A stretch of 64,000 nt of DNA, from the NCBI RefSeq assembly GCF_015461845.1, contig NZ_JACOPW010000012.1, positions 60,037 through 124,036 of the forward strand, written 5' to 3'. The stretch comes from Pseudomonas mucoides. GTDB taxonomy: Bacteria > Pseudomonadota > Gammaproteobacteria > Pseudomonadales > Pseudomonadaceae. The position numbers were made by a program, and so were the translations under genes. The notes below the pieces were generated by a model. It had not been told where the DNA came from and made no database searches. It was given only the letters and a program-made list of their open reading frames with translations. Each line of letters starts with the position of its first letter. Positions within the stretch are counted from its first letter, which is position 1. This document shows positions 1 through 8,562 of this stretch, piece by piece.

Positions 1-34
1 AGCCGAAACGCCAGCCAAAACAGGTTCCCGAATT

Positions 35-274
35 TCAGGATGTTTTGGACGTGCTCAGCGCATTCACCATGATCCTGGTGCAGCGCTTACAGCTGACAGA
101 TCCGGCTACGGCATAGTTTTGCCCTGTGTCTTCAGTCAGGGTTACGCCGCAAAGGCTTGTTGTCCCGGCGGAGCGAAATAAGTGAGTAACGCACCCGCCT
201 GCACTAGGTTCATACCGACAGTAGCCAATCCATGCGTCCGCTGGTTCAGGTACCCACAGTCGAGTGGCCTTCAA
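35..274 (-). CDS. small H-C-C-C zinc-binding-like protein
   Basis: 79 residues from a TTG start that overlaps the stop of the upstream gene as TTGA, which suggests translational coupling. The sequence has a THLF..GTTSLCG segment followed by SCKRC, i.e. one His and three Cys in a zinc-knuckle-like order. The same pattern (THY..GTSSCG, then SCKTC) occurs in the gene at 18635-19000, so the two are probably related. No enzymatic motif is visible; a structural zinc site is inferred from spacing only. Confidence 0.6.
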   Translation of the reverse strand: MKATRLWVPEPADAWIGYCRYEPSAGGCVTHLFRSAGTTSLCGVTLTEDTGQNYAVAGSVSCKRCTRIMVNALSTSKTS

Positions 275-627
275 TGCATTTGCCCGCGCTCGTTGAGCAC
301 TTGTGCAACCAACCGATTGTTGATCAGAACGTTGGCGACCAGTTGCTCGCCACGGTTACTGATGAGCTGCTCAAGGGCGTTCTGGCCCTGCAAAGCAAGC
401 TCAGTGTCCACAAAGACTGGCGACTCTGTAGGTACCAGGGCTTCAAAGGGGATCTCAGCAACACCCATACCGGTGTGCAGCTCAGATACCTTGATGTGAG
501 TGCTGGAGGAGAGGTGACGATGAATCGCGAAGGTGAAGGTCTCGCCGGCGATGTCGGAGTCAAAGGTAGCGAATAGCTCAGCAGAGCTTATGCCTTCGCG
601 GGTGGCGAGATTGATTAGCTGGTTCAA
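271..627 (-). CDS. hypothetical protein
   Basis: 118 residues, not recognised. The longest frame opens with an ATG at 678, but that codon lies inside the promoter module at 649-687. I place the start at a TTG at 627, which has GGAG seven bases upstream and lies 22 nt from the module. The product is soluble and mixed alpha/beta in appearance, ending ...RLVAQVLNERGQMH. It is the first gene of a probable two-gene unit with 35-274. Confidence 0.6.
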   Translation of the reverse strand: MNQLINLATREGISSAELFATFDSDIAGETFTFAIHRHLSSSTHIKVSELHTGMGVAEIPFEALVPTESPVFVDTELALQGQNALEQLISNRGEQLVANVLINNRLVAQVLNERGQMH

Positions 628-648
628 GTGATGACTCCATCTGTAAGT

Positions 649-687
649 TGATGGAGCCATCATCAGGTCTCCCAGCATGTGCCAGAA
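649..687 (-). promoter_or_regulatory. TTCTGGCAC-type promoter module
   Basis: Left box TTCTGGCAC at 687-679, 19 nt between TTCTGG and the right box, right box TGATGGCTCCATC. Ends 22 nt before the proposed start of 271-627. Confidence 0.75.
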
Positions 688-726
688 CCACCTAGTGGGA
701 ATAATTCAGGAAGCATTAGTCCATGA

Positions 727-1341
727 TTAATGAGTCATTCCAGGGGTGTTTGCTGGGTGGCTTTTAAATCTGAGCTGAGGAGATCGAGCCCTCGGAGTGG
801 AGATACCGCGGTCCTGTGCCAGCTGGGTCCACTTATCTCCAAAGGTCTTACCCAGCCAGCTCTTGACGTAGACCTGGCGGTTCTCAATTTCCAGCGTTGC
901 GGTTGAGCCCGGCATCACGCTGTAGGTACGTAGTGATAAGCAGTTGTCCTTGGTGACCGTAACAACCCGAACACGCATTTTGGGTTGAAACTTGGAGACC
1001 TTGAATGCGAAAGCTTGCTCGTCATGGCCAGACTCAATCAGGAGAGACTGGATCTGAAGAGCTGATTCTTTGGTGGCCGCCGTCCTGCGAAGTGAGGATC
1101 GTACCGTGGGGAGTCTGCGAGCGAGGAGTAAAGCTGAGACTGCGCAGCCGGCCCAGATCAGTGGTGCCTGGAACCCGGGTAGCAGATTAACTGCGGTCAC
1201 TGCAGCTGTTGCGATGATTAGGGTCAGGTGGATCCGCGCTTTTCGCCTCTCTCGCCTGGATTCGAATCTCAAGTCCAGAGATGAAGCGATATCGACCCCT
1301 CTAGCTAAGTCCTTGCTGTCGAGAATTCCGGTTTTACTCAT
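727..1341 (-). CDS. two-helix membrane protein, unknown
   Basis: 204 residues from ATG at 1341; a TTG at 1374 in the same frame is an alternative and has AGGA directly before it. Two adjacent hydrophobic segments (LTLIIATAAVTAVNLL and LIWAGCAVSALLLA) lie near residues 38-75, followed by a soluble basic C-terminal domain of about 120 residues. That layout suggests an inner-membrane anchor with a cytoplasmic domain. A very degenerate module (GGTGGCAT) lies upstream near 1425 but is not convincing. Confidence 0.6.
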   Translation of the reverse strand: MSKTGILDSKDLARGVDIASSLDLRFESRRERRKARIHLTLIIATAAVTAVNLLPGFQAPLIWAGCAVSALLLARRLPTVRSSLRRTAATKESALQIQSLLIESGHDEQAFAFKVSKFQPKMRVRVVTVTKDNCLSLRTYSVMPGSTATLEIENRQVYVKSWLGKTFGDKWTQLAQDRGISTPRARSPQLRFKSHPANTPGMTH

Positions 1342-1582
1342 TTTTTTTGCCGGGAGGCGGATGCCCCCAGCCAATCCTGGTGGCTGCGTTAGGAACAGGT
1401 ATATCTAAAAGATGGCGGCGATGCCACCGGAAATTGAATTCTAATATTGGCAATCGAGCAGGTTCTCGCAGGCTTGTTTCAAGCGGCCAACCCACCAAAT
1501 TGCCAAGTCAAAGCCAGGGCGCATACCTTCACCCACGGGTTAGCAGCGAGTAATACGGACTGCGCGGGCTCACGCCACACAG

Positions 1583-1894
1583 TCAATGAGCGCCATGAAG
1601 GTTTTCGAGTGCCTGTGGATCTGGATGCCAGCCGGCCAGCTGGCAGGCTGCATCGAAAGCTGCCATGTCACCGGAGAGGCGGAATTCGGCAGTCATACCC
1701 TGGATCTGATGTGCACGATCCTTCATGCCGCTCACGGTCACTGCAATCGAGTTACCGATGACGCTGGTCATTGCCGATGTGCGCAGGACGTCGGCAGATT
1801 CAATCATCTGAATTGCCATTTCGTCCATGCAGGCTGCGATGGCTGTCAGGTTGGTTTGAGCCGCTTGAGTGTTGATGGTTGGTGCCTGGATCAT
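1583..1894 (-). CDS. small helical hypothetical protein
   Basis: 103 residues; ATG preceded by AGAGGAAC. Sequence is Ala/Met/Gln-rich and predicted helical (MDEMAIQMIESADVL). No family recognised. It lies 20 nt after 1915-2397 and is probably the last gene of a four-gene unit starting at 3431. Confidence 0.6.
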   Translation of the reverse strand: MIQAPTINTQAAQTNLTAIAACMDEMAIQMIESADVLRTSAMTSVIGNSIAVTVSGMKDRAHQIQGMTAEFRLSGDMAAFDAACQLAGWHPDPQALENLHGAH

Positions 1895-1914
1895 ATTGTG
1901 TTCCTCTGTGTCAG

Positions 1915-2397
1915 TTATCGAGTGGCCGGGCGAGTAGTGCTCTGCGACCTTGGTGGTTCGTAGATACGGGCAGCCTTGAGCTCTTCTGTGGCGCGAATGA
2001 AGGCGGCAGCTTGTTCGTCATTTAGTGCAAATACACCGGTACCGCGCAGCGTTTTCAGTCCCGATGCGGCAGCCATTGCCTCGCCGTAGCTCAGGGTGCT
2101 CAGAACCGGCTTAACGGTGCCGTCGGCGGTGGACAAGTCCACTTCAACCAGCAGATTGTTGCCTGCCACTTTGAATCGTACGCTTGGCTGGTAATCGGGA
2201 TTGAAGGAGGGCTGGTGGGAGCGCACTTCTTTCATTCCCATGGCCAGACCTTCAAAGAAACCTTCCGCCCAATGCGTGCACACCGTCCAGCGTGTGAAAT
2301 CGTCACCGAAGTGGCTATACGCGTGCTCCGCAGATGCCACGGCAAGGCCTGCTCGGTCTAACGCCCTGGCCAACACTCTCTTGACGCTCTTCAGCAT
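1915..2397 (-). CDS. hypothetical protein
   Basis: 160 residues from ATG at 2397, chosen because GAGGAGG precedes it. The frame is open for another 90 codons upstream, but that part runs antiparallel to noncoding sequence and into 2483-2704, so it is probably not translated. The product begins MLKSVKRVLARALDRAG and contains a Trp/Cys segment (RWTVCTHWAEGFF). Function unknown; third gene of the 3431-1583 unit. Confidence 0.6.
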   Translation of the reverse strand: MLKSVKRVLARALDRAGLAVASAEHAYSHFGDDFTRWTVCTHWAEGFFEGLAMGMKEVRSHQPSFNPDYQPSVRFKVAGNNLLVEVDLSTADGTVKPVLSTLSYGEAMAAASGLKTLRGTGVFALNDEQAAAFIRATEELKAARIYEPPRSQSTTRPATR

Positions 2398-2482
2398 GGT
2401 CTCTGCCTCCTCAGTTGTTACCAAGTCATTGCTTGATGGAGTAATTCTGTGGCCATGTTCTGTGTGCCACAATCCCGCAGAA

Positions 2483-2704
2483 TTAGCAGATAGGTGCTGC
2501 CGGCGGTGATGCATCCTTATCGGCCTGCCGTTTTGCCTTGCGAAGGCTCGCAGAGCGTTTTGACTGAGCCGACTTGACTGCCGCCTCAGGGCTGACAGCT
2601 TCAATTGAGTAGATATCGCACTCCGAATAGTCAGGATCGCTTGGCGACCCGCCATAGCTCCAGCTGCCATTTGGGAAACGAACTACCGTCCAAATCCTGC
2701 TCAT
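2483..2704 (-). CDS. small hypothetical protein
   Basis: 73 residues. N-terminal half looks like a small beta unit (WTVVRFPNGSWSYGG); the C-terminal half is Lys/Arg/Ser-rich (KRSASLRKAKRQADKDA). Starts 37 nt after the stop of 2742-3431 and has no promoter module of its own. Confidence 0.55.
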   Translation of the reverse strand: MSRIWTVVRFPNGSWSYGGSPSDPDYSECDIYSIEAVSPEAAVKSAQSKRSASLRKAKRQADKDASPPAAPIC

Positions 2705-2741
2705 GTTTGATACCTGCGTTAAGTGGGTGAATAAAATGCCG

Positions 2742-3431
2742 TTACCCGGCGAGTGCGACTTGTTGATCTTCAGCAGACCAATCAGTGATATTCCGGTAAG
2801 AGTTGACCATTGAGATCAACTCTTGTGGGATGACGACCGGCCTGACTGCACCCTTGCCAATTCGGACGAATCGGAGCTTTGCGGTGATGCGCTTGATGAC
2901 CTTTTGAATGCCCGGTGTCCCCAACCGCCGGCGCGATGATTGCCAGTTCAACTCTGAGACTTCACGTGCCTCGCAAAGGGATTTCACCGCATATCGGGCT
3001 TGGTCGAGGATCGGGCGAGCCTCTGGTACCTCTTCAGACATCTCCCAGGCGGCCAGGCGGCATGCTGTGTCGATGCACATCCAGCCAGCCTCATTGAAGA
3101 GTGACTCATTCGTGCAGGTCGGATGAGCAGGAGTCATCTCTCGATAACTCCAAGAGCCATCCATGTAGTTGTGACTGGCGGTAGCCTTGAGAGCTGAGGG
3201 GTAATCGCTATTGACCCTACCGTAAACGTAGGAAGGGCCCGTGTACTGGATGACTGTGTAGTAGTCGGCAATGCGCTGAATCAGCAGTGCTGTGGCTCGA
3301 CGGATGTTAGATGCAGTGACATCGTCGGCCATCCCCAGTTGAGCGCGCAAGCGGATGCGATCCAGGGGGGCAAGTGATCCAACATCCTTCGCCCCTCTCA
3401 GTGTTTGTGCTGAATCTGGTTGATTTCGCAT
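2742..3431 (-). CDS. hypothetical protein
   Basis: 229 residues from ATG at 3431 with AGAGGGCGC upstream. The longer frame (to 3560) crosses the promoter module at 3449-3487 and is rejected. The protein is helical with a Cys/Trp centre (NEAGWMCIDTACRLAAWEM) and a basic region near residues 165-190 (SSRRRLGTPGIQKVIKRI) that could touch nucleic acid; this is a guess. First gene of a unit continuing to 1583. Confidence 0.65.
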   Translation of the reverse strand: MRNQPDSAQTLRGAKDVGSLAPLDRIRLRAQLGMADDVTASNIRRATALLIQRIADYYTVIQYTGPSYVYGRVNSDYPSALKATASHNYMDGSWSYREMTPAHPTCTNESLFNEAGWMCIDTACRLAAWEMSEEVPEARPILDQARYAVKSLCEAREVSELNWQSSRRRLGTPGIQKVIKRITAKLRFVRIGKGAVRPVVIPQELISMVNSYRNITDWSAEDQQVALAG

Positions 3432-3448
3432 GATGCGCCCTCTTAGTT

Positions 3449-3487
3449 GATGGTCATCATTGTCATAGTGTGTTGCGCGTGGCAGAA
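3449..3487 (-). promoter_or_regulatory. TTCTGCCAC-variant promoter module
   Basis: Left box TTCTGCCAC at 3487-3479; right box AATGATGACCATCA, displaced by about two bases. Ends 18 nt before ATG 3431. Confidence 0.65.
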
Positions 3488-3498
3488 GCTCTTGAAAA

Positions 3499-3825
3499 TT
3501 AAGATTCGCGAATTTCGCCGCTGGCCCTTGGTCCGTCAAAGTTCGGGTATTTGGAAACAAACACCTTGTTGTGGGCCTGGATCATTTCGGCGGCTTCGCC
3601 AGAGATCCCCCAGTGTGCCGGGAGGCAGCGTTTTCCAGTGAAGGTCGAGCAGGGGTCAACCAGTCCGTACTCCAGATCTAAGTCTTCGCTGCCGAAGCAC
3701 ACGAGCACTTCGGGCGCATCCAGTTCTGCGTACATGTCGTAATCACTGAGAGGGTAAGTGCCCCACTTCAATTCCGGGTGCATTTCCTGAAGAGTCTTGA
3801 GGAGTTCCTCGGTCGAGGGTGCCAT
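3499..3825 (-). CDS. hypothetical protein
   Basis: 108 residues from ATG at 3825, with AAGGA six bases upstream; a frame to 3879 overlaps the neighbour and has no ribosome site. Acidic protein with a PxLKWGTYPLSDYD segment and three Cys. Unknown function. Lies 50 nt after the six-HTH protein gene and is probably co-transcribed with it. Confidence 0.6.
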   Translation of the reverse strand: MAPSTEELLKTLQEMHPELKWGTYPLSDYDMYAELDAPEVLVCFGSEDLDLEYGLVDPCSTFTGKRCLPAHWGISGEAAEMIQAHNKVFVSKYPNFDGPRASGEIRES

Positions 3826-3875
3826 TTCATTTCCTTGGTGCGCCAGCGGGCAGCTTATTGAGATTGTCGAGGGGC

Positions 3876-4793
3876 TCAAGCGGCAAAGCGTTCAATGCCG
3901 AGTTGATTGCGCTTGTTGCCAATCACGTTGAGCGAAACCCCAATCTCTGTGGCCAGCACGGAGTCTCGAACGGTACCTAGTCTTTGCACCTGTGCTTCAG
4001 TCCACTGATGCCTAGGTTTTGGGGTCTGAGCTTCGATGCTCAATGCGTTCCTCCGCAACATTACTGTCTGTAGGGTTACGCCCAGTTGATCTGCTGCTTC
4101 CCGATCGGTCATCGTGCCGAGGATTGCATCACGTTCGGGTGTCCAGCTACTGGCCCGACCACCAACGAAAGCGCCGATCTGAAGTTGCTGGCGCTTGTAG
4201 GCAACGGAGCTGCTCGAGATGCCTATCGCTGAAGAGACGTCTTTATCGGACATCGTCCCGAGCAACCTGAGGCCTTCCTCAGTCCATACCACTTCTTGTT
4301 GAGTTACCAGGGCAGGGATTTTCAGTTCACTTCTACGAAGGGTTACGCAGCTCCGGCTGACCCCAAGTAGTTTGGCCAGCGTCTTGTCCGGCATGGTGCC
4401 GAGCATCTTAATTTTGTCTTCAGTCCACTCAATGCGGGCGTGGGTGTTGAAAGCCGAGATTTGCAGCTGAGCCCGTTTTTTAGTGACACGCTTATTGCTC
4501 ACGCCCCAGATCCTGCCGAGTTCATAGTCACTTTTAGTGCCGAGGAGTTTGATTCGATCAACCGTCCAGAACTTGACCTTGGGTGTAGATTGTTCTTTGG
4601 GAGCAGCCTTAGGCGCGGCTGGAAGCGCCCCATGCTCCGGGGCACCCTTGGACCGGGATGGCTTGATGTTGAGCCGAGTACGCTTGCTGGAGACGACACC
4701 AATGGTAATCCCAAGCTTTGCGGCTACAGCGCGATCAGTATCAGTACCGAGGAGCGCGAGAGCTTGATTAGTCCAGGTGTAGGTGGGTTTCAT
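3876..4793 (-). CDS. six-repeat helix-turn-helix DNA-binding protein
   Basis: 305 residues made of six copies of a homeodomain/Myb-like HTH unit. Each unit begins with a Trp (W7, W76, W123, W170, W217, W264) and reads WTxxxxxxLGTxxDxxxAxxLGVSxxxVxxxRxxLxI. The last five are spaced exactly 47 residues apart; an Ala/Pro/Lys linker of about 22 residues separates the first. The conserved pattern predicts sequence-specific DNA binding over a long site, probably as a regulator or nucleoid-type protein. It has its own promoter module. A single-unit relative (WTTAEEKVLKELY) is encoded at 39479-39754. Confidence 0.75.
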   Translation of the reverse strand: MKPTYTWTNQALALLGTDTDRAVAAKLGITIGVVSSKRTRLNIKPSRSKGAPEHGALPAAPKAAPKEQSTPKVKFWTVDRIKLLGTKSDYELGRIWGVSNKRVTKKRAQLQISAFNTHARIEWTEDKIKMLGTMPDKTLAKLLGVSRSCVTLRRSELKIPALVTQQEVVWTEEGLRLLGTMSDKDVSSAIGISSSSVAYKRQQLQIGAFVGGRASSWTPERDAILGTMTDREAADQLGVTLQTVMLRRNALSIEAQTPKPRHQWTEAQVQRLGTVRDSVLATEIGVSLNVIGNKRNQLGIERFAA

Positions 4794-4816
4794 AAATGAG
4801 CCTCCGTTGAATTTCA

Positions 4817-4855
4817 GAATGGGCTCATTTTCCTGTCACCTAAGGTGTGCCAGAA
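4817..4855 (-). promoter_or_regulatory. TTCTGGCAC-type promoter module
   Basis: Left box TTCTGGCAC at 4855-4847, right box AAATGAGCCCATT. Ends 24 nt before ATG 4793. Confidence 0.75.
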
Positions 4856-4887
4856 GCGGCAACATATGAAATTTTCCTTCGAGAAAG

Positions 4888-4913
4888 CAAAAGCCCTCCA
4901 CGTTGGGAGGGCT
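4888..4913 (-). terminator. Rho-independent terminator
   Basis: On the minus strand AGCCCTCC and GGAGGGCT form an 8-bp stem with a 6-nt loop, followed by TTTTGCTTTC. It lies just after the stop of 4930-5259. Confidence 0.75.
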
Positions 4914-4929
4914 CATTCAATTCAAGCGG

Positions 4930-5259
4930 TCAGGCGGCCAGCGCAGCGTTCGGGCCGTAAAGAAACTCGGCCCCCACCACACTGATTCCTTTCAGCTCGC
5001 ACATTCCGTGATTTCCATCTACCTCGATATCCAGGCCCTGAACCGTGTACGACACCTGCAGGTGCTCAAAGACTTGCTCCCCCATCACTTGATCAATCAG
5101 TGACTCAAGGGTGGGGTAGTTGCTCTTGAAGCCTTCCCACGTATCGGAAACCCGGCAGCAAGCTTCGACTCCATCGTCCATGGCCATGTAGCCGCAGTGG
5201 GTCTCGGTAGTACCGAGGGTCTTGAATTCGGTGAGGATGATGGTGAGAGAGTTAGCCAT
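4930..5259 (-). CDS. hypothetical protein
   Basis: 109 residues from ATG at 5259 with AGGAAG upstream; the frame to 5292 enters the promoter module. Sequence begins MANSLTIILTEFKTLG and contains a short CGYMAMDDGVEACC segment. No family recognised. It is a complete single-gene transcription unit: module, gene, terminator. Confidence 0.65.
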   Translation of the reverse strand: MANSLTIILTEFKTLGTTETHCGYMAMDDGVEACCRVSDTWEGFKSNYPTLESLIDQVMGEQVFEHLQVSYTVQGLDIEVDGNHGMCELKGISVVGAEFLYGPNAALAA

Positions 5260-5280
5260 GTGTGGACTTCCTGTAGTTGA

Positions 5281-5319
5281 GTGATAAGTCATCTTCAGTC
5301 ATGTCATGGTGTGCCAGAA
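5281..5319 (-). promoter_or_regulatory. TTCTGGCAC-type promoter module
   Basis: Left box TTCTGGCAC at 5319-5311, right box AGATGACTTATCA. Ends 22 nt before ATG 5259. The 212 nt beyond it to 5531 hold no gene I can support. Confidence 0.75.
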
Positions 5320-5531
5320 CCCCCAAAAATTGATCACTTCAGCTACGCAAGTCGGTGCCGTCCTGTGATCCAGTATCCCGATCGTTGGAATGTGTCTGGC
5401 CCAAACCTGGACATCAAAGTGCTGATGTCGTCTGCTTGAGGCACAGAATCGGCAGTCGGTTGTTTAGGTGGCATATGGTGAATCGTGCTTGAAGGAGTTA
5501 ATCAGGGGAGGAACGCGAACGAGCAGTTATG

Positions 5532-6131
5532 TCAGGCAAAAGTTGGGGCCTCAATGTCTCCATCAAGGATCGCTACCATCAACCAGCCCGCGTCGGGTTG
5601 CGACCCCCGGGCCTCGACCAAATCTTGATGAGCCATTTCCATTGAGAGGATCTCAAAGCTGGGTCGATCAGCCCAATGCTCTTGGTCACGGCTGTGAACT
5701 TGATAGCCAACGATCGCCGGTGCCAGCGCCGTAATTGGCAAGTGCTTCACGACGACCTTCTCGAAGCTCGACAGCGCGCGGGCGAAAAAACCAGATTCGG
5801 GAGGGCAAAGCGATACAAGGTCTGCAATGGTCATTTGCTGAATGGTCGCTTTGCCGACAGTCATACGCTGCCAATACTCGTTGAACTGCTCGAGCGGGCG
5901 AATCCCCGTGGAGTCCAACACAAGATTGTTTTTTGGACTGAGAAGGGCGCAGTGGCGCATTTCACCGTTTTCAACGACAGCGACTGCTTGCCCGGTCTCG
6001 GCCAAGATGTTCAGGGCGACAGTGAGGAAGCTTGCTTGAAGGCACGAGGCTTCTTGCTCCGCAGGAAGCTCAATGATCAACGCTTTGGGGCCAGTGCAGA
6101 GTTTCATAACGAGCAGTTGAATTGGCTTCAT
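5532..6131 (-). CDS. hypothetical protein
   Basis: 199 residues; ATG preceded by CAGGAGG. Soluble mixed alpha/beta protein without a recognisable motif. Ends ...IEAPTFA. Single-gene unit behind its own module. Confidence 0.65.
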   Translation of the reverse strand: MKPIQLLVMKLCTGPKALIIELPAEQEASCLQASFLTVALNILAETGQAVAVVENGEMRHCALLSPKNNLVLDSTGIRPLEQFNEYWQRMTVGKATIQQMTIADLVSLCPPESGFFARALSSFEKVVVKHLPITALAPAIVGYQVHSRDQEHWADRPSFEILSMEMAHQDLVEARGSQPDAGWLMVAILDGDIEAPTFA

Positions 6132-6147
6132 AGGGCCTCCTGAATCA

Positions 6148-6186
6148 GTGAGACCTTATGTTCAACGTCATTCGGTCGTGCCAGAA
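6148..6186 (-). promoter_or_regulatory. TTCTGGCAC-type promoter module
   Basis: Left box TTCTGGCAC at 6186-6178, right box ACATAAGGTCTCA. Ends 17 nt before ATG 6131. Confidence 0.75.
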
Positions 6187-6218
6187 GCCAGCGAGGCTGA
6201 ATCGCCGGCCCCCCAAAC

Positions 6219-7004
6219 CTATTGCTCGGTTGCAGGTTGCGCAGCATCCAGCTCAGCCGCTTGCTCTGGCGTACGAGCGAAAGGAGGGATGTGTTCGAGC
6301 ATCTGCTGGCGGTCATGAGTTTCTCGATCAGCCGCAGCGGACGGCAACATCTGCATGCCGATCAATTCACGACTGACCTGGGCGTTCGAAGAATCGACCA
6401 TGTTTTGAAACTGTTCGCTGATCCTGGCGTTTCTGACCTGGTTCATGATCATTGGCACGGCATGAACTACAGCATTGATCTGGTCGAGAGTGTCTGCTCG
6501 ATCCATCGAATATTGTTCGGCTGGTGTAGGAACGCCAGTGATTCGGGAGACCAAGGGCGAAGCGACGTTCCAACCGATGTTTGCTGCACCAGAGCCGATG
6601 AAGCCAATCAGCACTGCTGCGCTTAACATTTCAGCGAAAGTGAACAGGGTTCTCCGGAACGGGTGCAGCTTTTTGCGAGCTTCGGCTTCGTCCTCGGCTT
6701 TGCGTTTTGCACCCAGGTCGCGAGCTGCAGATATCATTTCGACCAGCTTGTCTGCTTCTTCACGGGTAGTGAAATGAGCGACTGTTTTCGAGCTGGAGTG
6801 GTCGGCAACCACGTAGGAGAGAGGTTGCTCGTAGCCTTGGCGGGTATCTACCTCGTCCAGAGAGCGGAGTGAGTAGCTGAGGCTGCCATAGCCGCTTGCG
6901 ATCTCAACAGCAAAACCCGGAGCCAAAAGTCTTATCGACCCACGCTCGCTTGCATCGACAGTGATATCAGATGCCGTTGCAAATATTGTTGGGTTGCTTT
7001 CCAT
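6219..7004 (-). CDS. single-pass membrane protein, unknown
   Basis: 261 residues. An N-terminal soluble domain of about 95 residues is followed by a charged helix (AKRKAEDEAEARKKL), one hydrophobic segment near residues 125-145 (AEMLSAAVLIGFIGSGAA), and a helical Gln/Met-rich C-terminus. The layout resembles a membrane-anchored sensor or scaffold, but no family is recognised. Upstream, a right-box-like AAATGAGGCATCA is present near 7040 without a matching left box. Confidence 0.6.
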   Translation of the reverse strand: MESNPTIFATASDITVDASERGSIRLLAPGFAVEIASGYGSLSYSLRSLDEVDTRQGYEQPLSYVVADHSSSKTVAHFTTREEADKLVEMISAARDLGAKRKAEDEAEARKKLHPFRRTLFTFAEMLSAAVLIGFIGSGAANIGWNVASPLVSRITGVPTPAEQYSMDRADTLDQINAVVHAVPMIMNQVRNARISEQFQNMVDSSNAQVSRELIGMQMLPSAAADRETHDRQQMLEHIPPFARTPEQAAELDAAQPATEQ

Positions 7005-7118
7005 GTGAGGATCTCAATGAACTAGTGATGCCTCATTTTGAAGAGTTGCGCCCTCTCTGCAACCCAAAACCATGTTATGGAATTCCGGATAAAATTCCAT
7101 GCTCATGACGACTACGGA

Positions 7119-8060
7119 TCAGGAAGGACACCCGATGCTCGATTTGGCACCGAAAACGACAAGTTGAAGAAGCTCCAGAGCCCGTGCCGTATCGATCTCG
7201 CTCAGCTCGTCTCGGAAACAGCAGGGGCATGGAATTCCATCGTCTCCCGATGCAGATGGCGAGGAAGTACACTCTTGTGAACTGCCAAGCCACCCGCATT
7301 TCTCGCACTCTGCCAGGTAGTAGCGCGAATTAAGTGGCACACGTCCAAGGCGGCCCTGGTGCATTGCAGCTCGCAGCACAAAGCCTTCGTCTGAAGGGGC
7401 ATCAATGATGGCCTTGAGGTCGGCCGGCTGGATCAGAATTGGGCAGCCCAGTGATTCGGGGTGGTCTTCACCATCACCCTGCCAGACCCAGATGGAAGGC
7501 TCATCACTCTGGTACAGGCGGTATAAGTTGAGCTCAGCCTGCAGTCGGGCGATCGTTTTATCCTGCGCTTTCGCATGCTGAACCAGACGATCGAACTTGT
7601 AAGCAGGGACAGAGCGGCCCTGCTCAGTTGAATTCGAGCTGTCCTGAACGGGACGGATAGTAACGCCAGCCCGATTACCTGAGGTGCATGCCTTTCGGTT
7701 GATATCCACCTGATGCACTAACTCATTTGCGATCTGAATGCAGTGCTCCGCGTTGAAGGACTGACATCCGCCTGCAGAGGGCCCATCATTCAGCAGCTGG
7801 CGTATCGCCTTGGAACCCTGACTGATGCAGTGATTGAAGCCCTCGATATCCCATGCGGCCGGGCTGGAGGGCTCCGCAATGTGAGTTGAGTTCAGCATAG
7901 CGAGGAAGCTTTCGGCGGCGCTTTTATCGACTTCCGGTGAGGCAATGAGAAAAGGCTCCACTGTCTGCTTCAGTGAAGGCCACAGCAGCTTCAGGGCCTG
8001 GAGTGTATTCAGTGAATGGTCGCTGTCGTTGCTGTCTACGGACGTAGTTGCTGAAGTCAT
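7119..8060 (-). CDS. zinc-ribbon-containing hypothetical protein
   Basis: 313 residues. A short coiled-coil stretch (KAQDKTIARLQAELNLY, about residues 165-182) precedes a C-terminal CEKCGW ... CPCC pair of Cys motifs that probably bind zinc. The central WVWQGDGEDHPESLGCP region is typical of phage-type Ea22-like accessory proteins, though I cannot assign it firmly. Single-gene unit; the neighbouring gene 8152-8562 ends only six bases before the left box. Confidence 0.6.
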   Translation of the reverse strand: MTSATTSVDSNDSDHSLNTLQALKLLWPSLKQTVEPFLIASPEVDKSAAESFLAMLNSTHIAEPSSPAAWDIEGFNHCISQGSKAIRQLLNDGPSAGGCQSFNAEHCIQIANELVHQVDINRKACTSGNRAGVTIRPVQDSSNSTEQGRSVPAYKFDRLVQHAKAQDKTIARLQAELNLYRLYQSDEPSIWVWQGDGEDHPESLGCPILIQPADLKAIIDAPSDEGFVLRAAMHQGRLGRVPLNSRYYLAECEKCGWLGSSQECTSSPSASGDDGIPCPCCFRDELSEIDTARALELLQLVVFGAKSSIGCPS

Positions 8061-8107
8061 TGGCTCAACTCGGTTTTAAAGGATGGGGTGGCTGATCGTT
8101 AAGTCAG

Positions 8108-8146
8108 CCCTTCGAAAACAATATGCCGAGATGACTCGTGCCAGAA
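8108..8146 (-). promoter_or_regulatory. TTCTGGCAC-type promoter module (weak right box)
   Basis: Left box TTCTGGCAC at 8146-8138 is perfect. The right box is poor: a CATATTG lies about six bases early. Distance to ATG 8060 is 48 nt, longer than usual. Confidence 0.5.
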
Positions 8147-8151
8147 CCGGG

Positions 8152-8562
8152 TCAGGCAGATCCTGCAGTGACAATTCCAAGCTGTTGGCCAGCCTCTCGG
8201 ACTAGGTCGAGTGAAGCGTTGTCATACCCCCAATAATTGAACTCGCGTTCACCTGGTGGGACTGTTTTAAAATACTGATGTCGGATCTGATCCCCCGACA
8301 GAACAAAGTCACGGATCGCCCGCACGAAGTCCCTCAATCCGCCCCCATGGCAGAAGTCTGGCCAGCTTCCATCGCTGTGCGTATCAACGACTTTCTGGGT
8401 GTACTCGTCCAGGATCAGTACGCGTTCGTTGTGTAGGCTCAGTTCTGCAATCCGTCCGCTGGCTTTGTGCAGGAAGAACTGCCGGCCATGACTGGCAATT
8501 GCGTTTAGAAATGAGTTGGCGATGGCGAGACGATGCTCTTGAGTCTCTGAGAAGGTTGTCAC
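8152..8562 (-). CDS. hypothetical protein
   Basis: 136 residues from a GTG start with AGGAG six bases upstream. Sequence includes ILDEYTQKVVDTHSDGSW and a Tyr/Trp-rich FNYWGYDNASLDLV segment. No family recognised and no promoter module upstream. The 263 nt up to 8825 hold only a short inverted repeat TCCC-TTATA-GGGA near 8775. Confidence 0.6.
   Translation of the reverse strand: MTTFSETQEHRLAIANSFLNAIASHGRQFFLHKASGRIAELSLHNERVLILDEYTQKVVDTHSDGSWPDFCHGGGLRDFVRAIRDFVLSGDQIRHQYFKTVPPGEREFNYWGYDNASLDLVREAGQQLGIVTAGSA

Noticed and set aside
649..687. The TGGCAC core suggested sigma54 (-24/-12) promoters.
   Set aside because: Sigma54 needs TGGCAC-N5-TTGC. The second conserved box here lies 16 nt after TGGCAC instead, and no TTGC element is conserved at the -12 place.
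1405..1430. GGTGGCAT sequence upstream of 727-1341 as a promoter module.
   Set aside because: The CAC of the left box and the right box are both poorly matched; too weak to list.
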